From NCBI GenBank assembly GCA_021234155.1, contig JAJEKV010000004.1:18351310-18415309 (forward strand): a DNA stretch of 64,000 bases, in the 5' to 3' direction. The position numbers and the translations under genes are program-made. The stretch comes from Isoetes taiwanensis (lineage: Eukaryota > Streptophyta > Lycopodiopsida > Isoetales > Isoetaceae). Of the stretch, positions 55,203 through 64,000 are shown piece by piece. How positions within the stretch are numbered: the stretch's first letter is position 1; every line of letters begins with the position of its first letter. Below the pieces are notes generated by a model. It was given only the letters and a program-made list of their open reading frames with translations. It was not told the origin of the DNA and did not search any database.

Positions 55203-55680
55203 CTCCAGATACTTAATCATCTGCCATGCTTCTTGACATGTCATTGTGCTGAACCACTGCTTCACGTACTAAAACAATGAAAATGCATAGGATATCATTA
55301 CTTAGCATCTCAGATGCTTTTAGATTTGAACAGGACTGTTAACATCTAGGTAAGACAACCTTTCCTTGGATCTGCACTATAAATACCATCCACATCAGTC
55401 CAGATTGTCACATTCCCAGCTCGTAATAAAGCATCCATGATACCTGCAGAAAAATCACTTTTGTCATGCTTCAGCATTGTTGCTATGTTCTCGGGTGTGT
55501 GTGCAATAAATTCAGTAGCTATACTGTATCTACTGGATGACGAGCATACCTCTTGAAAAGATTTCTTTCTGCTGCCTCAAAATCAGGATCTACTTTTTCT
55601 GCATGAAAGGACATGACAGCAAGCACTTCCCTAGCATCCAGCCGCATCTATGGCACGCCCCTCTGACCCACAGAAAGCAC
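55203..55680 (-). pseudogene. Aspartokinase-homoserine dehydrogenase fragment
   Basis: In minus-strand order: LDAREVLAV and EKVDPDFEAAERNLFKR (about 55660-55557), then after a shift TEFIAHTPENIATMLKHDKS, DFSAGIMDALLRAGNVTIWT, DVDGIYSADPRK ending at a GT donor (55359/55360). A further exon at 55268-55203 reads VREAVVQ and, shifted, TMTCQEAWQMIKYLE. These are consecutive pieces of the aspartokinase domain of plant AK-HSDH (VDPDF, GFIA.TP..I.T.L.RDGSDFSA, ALLRA..VTIWTDVDGVYSA, DPRKV.EAVV, S.QEAWEMSYFGA). AK-HSDH makes aspartyl phosphate and homoserine in plastids. Frameshifts and missing flanks make this a pseudogene. Confidence 0.8.
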
Positions 55681-56210
55681 AACCAACCAGCCATACAATA
55701 TACTATAATCACATGAAAAACTAGCCCACCATCTAGAATTAATGTATCAAGACTACACATGAACTTTGATATGCAGATATTATGTGATTAGAGCCTAGGT
55801 TGACAAATTCAAATGCCTGTTAATGTTGTTTGAGACCAAAGTTTGAAAATGGCAAGAAATAGAGCCATGTTCTGCATCAGATTAGACTAGGCATGAGGAT
55901 CATTGGCTTGATAATGTCTAGCATCAGCTATTGGCATAATACAGCTATTGGCATAATAGAAGAACTTCTTGGTGCTTAGAATCACGTCTCTTTCTTCTCT
56001 TCTATATTTGAGAACTCCAGTAGACAAACTTACTTATGTAAATTGCACGAAGCATCGCCTAAAGGTTGCTCACATTATTTTGCAAATTTGCAGCCACATC
56101 TGTATATCAGAATACCACCAAATTAACTTCCTATTTATGTTGAGAAAAGCATGTCTATACCAATAAACAAATCAGAAATTGATGAAGCAGAAGTTAAGGA
56201 TGACGGGCAC

Positions 56211-56376
56211 CTAGGGCCTTCATTGATTCTGCCTCTGTGCATACTTCCCCTGCTTTAGGCAAGTTAGGCAGTTTAGTGAGAATCCTGCGAAGCATTCCAT
56301 GATCCCCTCTAGCTATGGCCAGAAGAACTGGGCTATGGAGATACGCTGCCAACTCTCCCTTAGACAGGGTTGCCAT
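56211..56376 (-). pseudogene. ANKRD13-like first exon, isolated
   Basis: The minus strand reads MATLSKGELAAYLHSPVLLA, IARGDHGMLRRILTKLPNLP, KAGEVCTEAESMKAL and ends at a GT donor. Plant ankyrin repeat domain 13 proteins start (I)SKYAHSPVH.A...DY..LRRIL.GLP.L..P.EI.TEA.S. The exon is open, but no second exon with RRDVPGRETPLHLAV was found to the left, where AK-HSDH pieces lie. Confidence 0.65.
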
Positions 56377-56503
56377 GACTGGTTACTTAAAGATTTACTT
56401 TGTTTGATCTATAGCCATACCTGTAAATCCGGTGCTGAGAGCTCTTTCCTGCCGAATCAAGTCCTCTCGGCCAGTTTCTTTGACAATATCAGTGTATCAC
56501 ATG

Positions 56504-57091
56504 CTACGCCCATAAATGCCTATAGCCTTTCTTGTTCCTATCTTTAGAGAATACTGAATCTGCATTTTTTGGCACATTCTTCCCCAAAGGTCCCCAGAAA
56601 GCGAACTTAACACACCTGCATGTAGAGTCTGCAACGCAAAACAATCCATCAATAGAGTTGGAGAAAACAGCCGCTGGAACATGTTGGAAGCTTCTGGATG
56701 CCAAGAACAGACAAATACGTCTGCCGGAGTTTCTGCTGTCGGCAGATAGAGATTGTGCCACAGTACAGAGCGCCAAATAACTCTGCCGGAATTTCCTATG
56801 GCAAATCAGAGCATGTTCCCCAGATCCGGCCCCATATATTTTTGATGGAGCTAAAAAGCTATGTGGATTGCTTGCATCTGCAACACATCCAGCAAGCTTC
56901 TGTCTGTCGATTAACAACTGGCCCTTTTGTCTGTCGATTAACACAAGAAACTGAACAGTATTTGATGTCGCTTCCCAAATCCGGCAATGGCGGTGCAATC
57001 TATCTCTCTCGGGACCTCGACTTCCCTTGATGACGCTCGGATAGCTACTCGTGGCACACTCCGCTGCATTTAGATTGCGGCGGAGAACCAA
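56504..57091 (-). other. Long open frame of doubtful coding value
   Basis: 195 codons are open on the minus strand, with long open frames on the plus strand over the same bases. It contains a tandem of TTTGTCTGTCGATTAACA (plus strand, 56906-56942) and no domain I know. It may be a repeat. Confidence 0.2.
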
Positions 57092-60050
57092 GAAAATAAA
57101 AAAAAAGAAAAAAGAAAAATTTGAAACACAATTACATATGAGTTGATGGCATTTGATTTACTATCCAAATGCTCTGTAAAAGTTGCATCCAATTTAGGCA
57201 ACTATTCTTTTGTTGTCTTATTACAATATGCAAATAAGATATAATGCTTTAACTTCAAATGATTGAAATCGTGATGCTTTTGCGTTTGATTCCTTTTAGA
57301 ATAGCCTCAGACTCCTTTGCTTGGAAAGAGCTTAATCGAATTTAAAAAAAAAATATGGCATTTGGATTTTCATGCCTTTTTTTTAAATAGCCCAAATCCG
57401 TTAAACTGATTCTTAAATCTTTCCAAAGAACCACCTAAATTTTTGTTTTCTGTTGTCCCAGTCCTCATTGAAATGAAGAGTTCGTCTTCATCACTTGTGA
57501 GGTTTTTCAATCTTCTTTGATCCAACTTGTTTTTGAGCTATAGCTAGAGCATTAGAAACCTCTTCTTTAGCATCATGCACTATGTAGATGATAATTGATC
57601 CTTTATCTACCGGCAAAACATTGTCATCATCTATAGCTTTGACCATGTTGTGCATATACCCATCTTCTTCTTCGCTCTTGCAATGTCCTCCTGAAGTCCA
57701 TAAAGGCATTATATATACCGATAAAGGTCCTCTAAAAATTTAAGAAATGTGAATTTTTGTGTAACTTTCATGGGTTTAGAATCATGGGCTTGACTTGCAT
57801 AGTTAAAGGAGGAAAGGCCCATGATAAGCAACGAAGGAACAAACCTGCCACATATAGCATAAGAAACAGAAGTAACAAGGGAACAAATCTGCCACGATAA
57901 GAAACTTGGTGAAAAAAATAATATATTTTCCATCTAGGGGTAGGTTACACAACCATCTCATTTTTTTATCATCGTCCTAGGTTAGTCTAGGCTACTATGG
58001 AGGAAAATCTTCTTAACTGATGATCTATCTACAAAGATTTAAGCTACATGCTATCTAAATATTCTGTAGATTTTATAATTTTTCTTCTACATCGTAAAAC
58101 AAAATTGGTGCTTCACATCTGAAATGAATGTCCATATCAACATTATATGTTTGCAGGTGCATCTTGCTATCCTTCTTTAAAAAAATTTATAGCTTTTGTT
58201 CTTATGGTCATCTTTGTTTGCCTTGTTTCCCTTCACATATATTTTTAAGCTCATCGCCATCATTTTCTATCAACATCATTTAAGACATGTAGATAGAATT
58301 TATTTAAATCTTGCATTTGTAGAAAATTAAGTAGAAACATGTCTGGGATTGTTACTAACTGAGATCATTCATTTTACAAGATATGGCAGATGTGACAGCC
58401 ATTTTCTTTATCCAAACATTTAGTCAACTTGGAAAACCATTTCTTTGCTTCAGATCTTAGCCATATTACTTTCTTGTACTTTAATGCCATTTCAAGAGAA
58501 CCATAAATGCTAGCTATCAATCCTAAGATATAAGATTATGCTCAACTATTGGCAGTGTTACATGACAATTTTAACATGGGAAGATGCTCCTCGAAGCAAA
58601 ATCATCAGTCATTCCATTTCAAAGGAACCATAGATCATAGTTACGAGCCTTAAATGCTCAAGTATTAGTGCTAACATGCTATGCATGCCAAAAAATGTTG
58701 TACAAAGCAAACACGTCAAGTACATTTAGAAGGAAGGTTTTTAGTTTGGCATGGCACGTCTCAAACAAGGTACAAAGAACTTTTTAATAAAGCTTCTAGC
58801 CATGGCAATCTTTGAGCCGTGCTTCCATTGTGGTTACCTTGGAGCATTGCAAACCTATGAAAGGAATAGGCAGCATGAGAAATGGTGTCTATGCTAAATT
58901 CAGCTTATAAAAACAAATTGATTGAGTTTAAGTAACAAAAGAAAATCGTATTGAATGAAATGACAGTGTTTATGACAGATAAATTAGTAACAGCAGATCA
59001 AAACTGGCAATTTCGGATTAGCTACAATAAGATCTGGTCTACAAAATCCATTTTTAGTGAGCAGTTAATGTTCTTATTGCTTTGTGCTTTGACTTGGCTT
59101 TGAGATGGTCCTGGTCTTGTCCATTAGAAGGGGTGTTGTTTGAATTTATGGGAGAGTAAGAATTTCAATCACTTGATCATGTAGTGCCTCAAGGGCATTT
59201 CTTCAGGATATGTTATGTCTACTATATTTCTTCCACTGTGGTTAACATTGAGCACTACAAAGCTACAAAAAGAACAGATAGCATGGAAAATGGGTGGACA
59301 CCTTTATTTTATAGTCCAACCTGATATGGCACAGATCTAGACCATCCAATTTGCAAATCGGGAGGGGGAAGGGGAGGCTATAAAACGAAGACGAAGACTA
59401 CATGAGAAATGATATGGTATTCAACTTATAGAAACAAATTGATTCCATTCATGTCGCAATATTGTATGTTGCATAAGAATTTGGGATAGAGTGACATTGT
59501 TTATGACAGATAATCAACATCATAGTTGATTGGAATAAAAGGAATCTGCCAACAAAAACACGCAGCGAAATTCATTTCAAGAAAGAGAGAGGTCATATCT
59601 CAAGAAGGTGATCCATGGATGCCAAACCTTTAGAAGCCCATGTCCTCAAAGGCACGAATCTATTGGTTAGACATTTTTGGATGCCCAAACTCAATTAGAC
59701 TAAATGCTGTTATTTCCTGCCAAACATTTGCCTTAGGACAACAGCCATGGCTTGAAAAGTGGCATGTACCTTGATTCTAAAAATGGAATAGCAGCAAACG
59801 AATAAAATAATCACAAAACCTCCTTTCCTATTCTCCATGAAGCTATTTGTAGACATTGAACCAAAAGAGATCGTTACCGCAGAAATGTCCACAACATCTG
59901 GCCCTTCCACAACTATTGGAACGGCAAATAAAAATTCAATCGCGGTTTCGATCTTTGGGGTCGCACTTTCTAACACAGTTTGAACTGCCGAATCGCTTTC
60001 TTGCCCCCATAGCCCCCTTTGGCGCATCGTCTTCTACATCTTTTTCTGAT
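57092..60050. other. Long A/T-rich non-coding stretch
   Basis: No gene is recognised. Minus-strand frames at 57491-57933 and 59710-60027 have no motif. Similar sentences (ATGAGAAATG..TATGCTAAATTCAGCTTATA near 58876 and ATGAGAAATGATATGGTATTCAACTTATAG near 59402, each followed by AAACAAATTGATT) show an internal diverged duplication about 525 bases apart. Confidence 0.35.
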
Positions 60051-60079
60051 AAATCATTGTTTTTCTTTGCAGGTGCTTG

Positions 60080-61735
60080 ATGCATCCACTAATTTGCAAA
60101 ATTCCCGTCTCTCAATGGTTCCTCGTCTGCTGCAACTGCAGGTCTTTCTTCTCTTGTACATCCCAATCCTCATGCTTCCCATTTTTTGTCTACCTCTGTT
60201 GGAGTTTTGCCTTCTATTCCTTCCTCTTCTACGGGTCTTTTGCCTGCTCCTGCTTCTGCTCCTTGGACCTCTAGTGATACAATTGCTCGTGTGTCATGTG
60301 CACGCTTTAGTGATTGGATAAAGCGTGATATGACATCTGGTGTGTGCTCTGCTTGTGTCATGACTGCTATGAATATTATGATGAAGAATAATAAGAAGGA
60401 AGTGTCTGATATCTGAAGGAGTTACAAGCTACAGAAGATAAGATGGACATTCAACTTCCTTCATAGAGTGTCTTTTACGAGACTAATGAGTGCTCTAACG
60501 CTTTCACGCAGGCGGGGCTTCCTATAGTTGAACATTTACAGTATATTTAGAATCTTGTCTCTCATGTTGTTGCGTGTCACTTTACTGGTCAGTTTGTCGA
60601 TCTTAGAAGGATGGACTTTTGGTTGAAGCAGCATCTGCAGAGATTGGGTTTACCCTAACATGAGTCTCTGAAGGTCCTCGACAAGCAAAACAATTATTTC
60701 CTGATCATGTTTGGGTCTCCCATAGCGGTTGATAAACTGGTGGAGCAGGGAGTAGATCCTTTATGGGGGCACTATCTTTTGTAACAGGTATACACTCCTG
60801 GCTTTTTGTCTAGCAAGACTAGTGCACTTCGAATGCTATGCTGGTTTGCCTTGGAAGATTTTTCTATTGAGTTGCAAGTTCCAGAGTTCATGATAGCTAT
60901 TGCTAGTGGCTTGGATCTCCATCTTGCTCATTCTATTGTGAATGGTCCTCGTATTTGTGTCTCTCTTCCAGCTGATGCATCTCTCCCAAAATCTGTTGTT
61001 GTCAGAAGTGGTCCACTATTCTTCAAATATGGTTTGTCGTTACTTGATGGTCCTGAGCTTACAGACATGTTTCCTGATGCTGAGGCATTCTCTAGTTTTC
61101 GCATTAGAAGAACACCTCCCTTTGCTCCTGCAGCATCTACAACCTATGGCCAGGTGTCTCCACCTTCCTCTGCTCCCTCTCCAGTCTTGGTAGCTTCGGG
61201 TTCTAGCCAGCCTGCCCCCTGCTCCTATGTCCATTCCTGCTCCCTCCTCCTCTGCATCCCAAGCTGCTCTTTCTGATGAGCAATGCGAGAGGCTTGCAAT
61301 CATTGCTCGCAAACATGAACGATTGGAAGCATCTCGTGGTGCGTGATCCCATCCCTCATATGAAAAGAGTTGCCCATCGGAGAAACACTATTGCACCACA
61401 ATCTCTTCTTGCTGAGTGTGGTACTCCTGTTGAACCAGCAGTGGCTACCATTGTTACAACCCTTCCTGCATCATCTGGACTGACCTGGGCTGATTAGGTG
61501 GAAGCATAATGTGCTAATAGTGTCTCCATGGATTTGGAACGCTGGCCACCAGACCCCCCTGCATTATGAAGCTGGTTTCCTGGAACGTTCAGGGTGTTGC
61601 TTCTTCCCCAACCAAAAGGAGCAGACTTTCCATGGCTCTTGCTAGGTTGAATTCAGATTTCAATTGTTTACGAGAGCACAAGTGCAAAATGGAGGATGTG
61701 CAAAAGGTAGCTTCAGTGATAGGTAAGCCCGGGGG
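60080..61735 (+). mobile_element. L1-type LINE: ORF1 and start of ORF2 endonuclease
   Basis: A Ser/Pro-rich N-terminal frame (about 60100-60416) ends SCARFSDWIKRDMTSGVCSA. Gag-like ORF1 pieces follow: MDFWLKQHLQRLGLP, LIMFGSPIAVDKLVEQGVDP, LRMLCWFALEDFSIELQVPE, GPRICVSLPADASLPKS, like the DUF4283-type ORF1 of plant L1 elements. A stop at 61495-61497 precedes ORF2 at 61566: MKLVSWNVQGVASSPTKRSR, REHKCKMEDVQKVASVIG, the start of an AP endonuclease. It breaks off near 61735. LINEs usually lose the 5' end; here the 3' end is missing, so something inserted or recombined at about 61735. Confidence 0.8.
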
Positions 61736-61741
61736 GGTTCA

Positions 61742-61767
61742 CACATGTATTCCGTAGAATACATGTG
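61742..61767. repeat. Perfect hairpin at the LINE break point
   Basis: CACATGTATTC, loop CGTA, GAATACATGTG: 11-base perfect arms directly after the LINE stops being recognisable. Confidence 0.8.
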
Positions 61768-62333
61768 CGTGGACGAAGAAGGGGTTTTTTTGAAAAAAAA
61801 TAGTACGTATACCTGCGGTCGCTCATACGTTTTGGCGCCCAGGATGTATGGATTTCCACGGTCCGGGGATGGATTTCTTGAGCCGCTAAGGCGAAGAGCA
61901 CGCTTTGAGGGCTTTGAATCGAAGCTTGTCGCTAGAAAAAACGTCAAGTGTTTTGGTGTTTTGAGGTAATGTTTTGAAGTTTTCTCGCCCCTCGCCACAT
62001 AAAAAATCTACCACGAGGTTAGACATGAACGGATTAGGAAGTAGTTAGACGAGCAAAGATAAACCATTGTTCAAGATTTGAGTTTAAAGTCCATCTGCTT
62101 TACAACAACAACAGCCGGGGCTTGCTTTTTTTGCGTGCCAAGCTTCCCCTTTCTTCATTTTCGCCTCCATTCTCCGAGATCCGTGGTGGAAATCTGGTTT
62201 TTAGAGAGCTTTTACATCTATGTAAGGTTCGTTAAGATCGGGCCAGATGCATGCATGTTGGTAACGCTTATACATTCACAAGCATCTCTCTAATATTATT
62301 TGTCGTTTCTTTGCTTGTAAAGTCGATTTAAAA
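61768..62333 (+). promoter_or_regulatory. 5' flank of zinc-finger family copy B
   Basis: It contains AAGGGGTTTTTTT and GTACGTATACCT at 61771-61816, shared with the flank of copy A (37.83 kb) at about the same distance from the ATG. No other gene is visible. Confidence 0.35.
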
Positions 62334-64000
62334 TGGAAAGGACACTAGTTGTTAAGGTGAATGAAGGTCGTGGAATTGTGGCTGACCTTGGCCTCGCGGA
62401 TAGTGTTCCATGAATGCACTTACCTGGATGTCCCAATGAAATACTTTGGGACGGCTATGGAGGATGAGAAAGAATTTGTATTTTTGAAGATAGGGAAGTG
62501 GCCTTCACGCCAAAAGTGGAGGTAAGGTTTAAGGTTTAGCCGACGAGGTTACTATCAAGGTGGTTGGAGAGCCCCCAAAAGAGGCAGAGGACCATTGTTG
62601 AGAGCATTTCATCTCAAAATCTCCAATTTGAGATGGTAGACCAGACTGTCATAGCCGAGGAGCAGACCAATGAAGAGGTAAATAATGATGATGAACTTGA
62701 TGTATCAGATTTGAATTTTTCAAAGAATAGGTTGCTATCCAAGTTAGCAACAAAGTTTGATATTGCCAAATGGCAAGTTGCTTTGAGGAAGTTGAGTTCA
62801 AATCTGCAGCGAAAGAATCGAAAGGACATGTTTGAATTGTGTTCTTATGATGCCCATGGTAAACCAGTATTTGCTATTTGGTGTCTTGAATGTGAGAAAC
62901 GATATGGTAAAGGTGGAGATGATACCTTGTGGGTCCAAGCGTGGAGTTGGGGGCCAATTTTCGTGTCCTGGACATATAGTGCTTTATGGGTGCTTTACTT
63001 GAGTTTAATGAAAATTTTAACCCGTCAAGAAAAAACATTTGACGAGCCTTTTTGGTTCAGAGAGCGCGAAACCAAAATCTCCCAATTAGCAAGTTCGCTG
63101 GCCATTTCATCGATCCAAAACGTGGATGGTTCTCCGCTTCGGGCGGATTGTACCAGCTCCAAATCATTTTCAAAAAATTTGATGGAAATTTTTGTTTTGG
63201 AAATTTGCGAGCTCTTTGGCCGGAATTCAATGGATCTTGTTTCCTCCTATGCGTAACTCACATCTCGGTTTGGAGGCCAAGATCCCGGATGAGCTCGTCA
63301 CGCTTCTAGGAATTCACATCCAACATCCTATTCTCAAAATTAGATGCGTAAGATGGCATTCCCAATGACAATGACATGCACTCAAACTTCCATTGATTTG
63401 AAGGCTTCCGAGGTAATATCATCTCCAGCTTTGAATGATAAAATTAATGGGACCAGGTAACAACAAAAGCGTTGTTGCAGCAAGGTCAGCAATTATATAT
63501 CTCCTAACAATGCATGTAGAAGAATATTAGCGCCAAAAAAGAAATTGCGCAGGAAGAAGAAAAGGGATTCTATAAAAGATGGCCTTCAATCAAACAATAG
63601 CATGGAAGGATTGACCACTAGGAAGAAACAAAAGCTTTGAAGGTTATTGTGGATTTCATCAATGAGGTATGCTTGAATTTGATTCTCGATGATAGAAAGG
63701 AAGTCATATCCGTGGCTGCCGAACAAGTTTTGAATTTGACATCATTGGGAATAAGGCACTTAATGTATACAAGCATGTTGTTGAGAACGTGAAAGAGACT
63801 CTTCAAAGACAAAAACGTGGCAGGACTATAGATGTTAATCAAGCGAGGTCATCTACTTTGATGATGGCAAAGTGAATTCATGCAAAGAATCGATCAGCGG
63901 TTGCAAAGGCCTTGAACATGAAGAGAAGGGTTCGCTTTATTTGCGTTGGACAAAAGGAAACGCTGGCTGAATTTGGAGGACCTTGGTCCATGTTCAAGAG
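62334..64000 (+). pseudogene. Two-zinc-finger protein of unknown family, copy B (partial)
   Basis: It begins MERTLVVKVNEGRGIVADLG, parallel to MAKSVIVKLDKGFGFVEDVG of copy A, and is then broken by stops near 62411. The frame from 62564 reads ELDVSDLNFSKNRLLSKLAT, KFDIAKWQVALRKL, RKDMFELCSYDAHGKPVFAI, WCLECEKRYGKGGDDTLW, the first finger of the family. At about 62930 the likeness to copy A stops, perhaps at an intron or inserted element (62930-63330). Later pieces read KALKVIVDFINEVCLNLILD and KNRSAVAKALNMKRRVRFIC. It runs to the window edge. Confidence 0.5.

Noticed and set aside
56504-57091. 195-aa minus-strand ORF as a confident gene
   Set aside because: Both strands are open over much of it, it contains a tandem repeat, and no domain is seen.
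1-64000. CRISPR array, rRNA operon or tRNA genes
   Set aside because: No regularly spaced short repeats, no rRNA landmarks, and no complete tRNA cloverleaf was recognised; the only tRNA-like boxes belong to the SINE-like element.

Overview
The window is nuclear DNA of a land plant. Coding exons belong to plant families (nucleoside diphosphate kinase 1, AP2/ERF, plant subtilase, LPR1-type multicopper oxidase, UBP12/13, RRP6-like, ANKRD13, aspartokinase-homoserine dehydrogenase). Introns are GT-AG and most of the sequence is decayed retrotransposons. A fragment of a DUF4200 (CCDC42/CFAP73-type) flagellar coiled-coil gene at about 15.4-15.9 kb points to a plant with swimming sperm, so a fern or other seed-free vascular plant is the best guess. 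This is an inference, not a proof.

Layout. 1-4 kb: two promoter-like units with near-identical 67-base hairpins and the same TATA/leader layout. The first encodes a broken CENH3-like (centromeric histone H3) protein with a very long N-terminal tail; the second encodes an unrecognised broken product. 4-11.5 kb: a decayed Ty3/gypsy chromovirus (gag, protease, RT, RNase H, integrase, chromodomain) ending in a 1.67-kb 3' LTR. 11.5-20 kb: mostly non-coding, with an inverted exon duplication, a SINE, the flagellar gene fragment, tandem repeats and a CACTA-like end. 20-27 kb: a dense run of gene fragments (UBP12/13, RRP6-like split by an L1-type LINE, subtilase, ERF, LPR1). 29-30 kb: a two-exon gene for a small B12D/MLRQ-like membrane protein. 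31.5-35.2 kb: related LTRs nested in one another. 35.3-47.3 kb: three copies of one APE-type LINE family with pentanucleotide tails. One of them, with a 10-bp target-site duplication, splits a two-zinc-finger gene of unknown family; another sits in a TRIM-like mini LTR element. 49-52.2 kb: a small unidentified ORF and an intact four-exon NDPK gene. 55-56.4 kb: fragments of aspartokinase-homoserine dehydrogenase and ANKRD13. 60-61.7 kb: an L1-type LINE (ORF1 plus the start of the endonuclease). 61.8-64 kb: a second copy of the two-zinc-finger family, running off the window.

Only the NDPK gene, the B12D-like gene and possibly the 49-kb ORF look intact. Everything else is mobile DNA or broken copies. 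The main candidate for something undescribed is the CENH3-like reading frame with its hairpin-flanked partner unit immediately upstream of the chromovirus.
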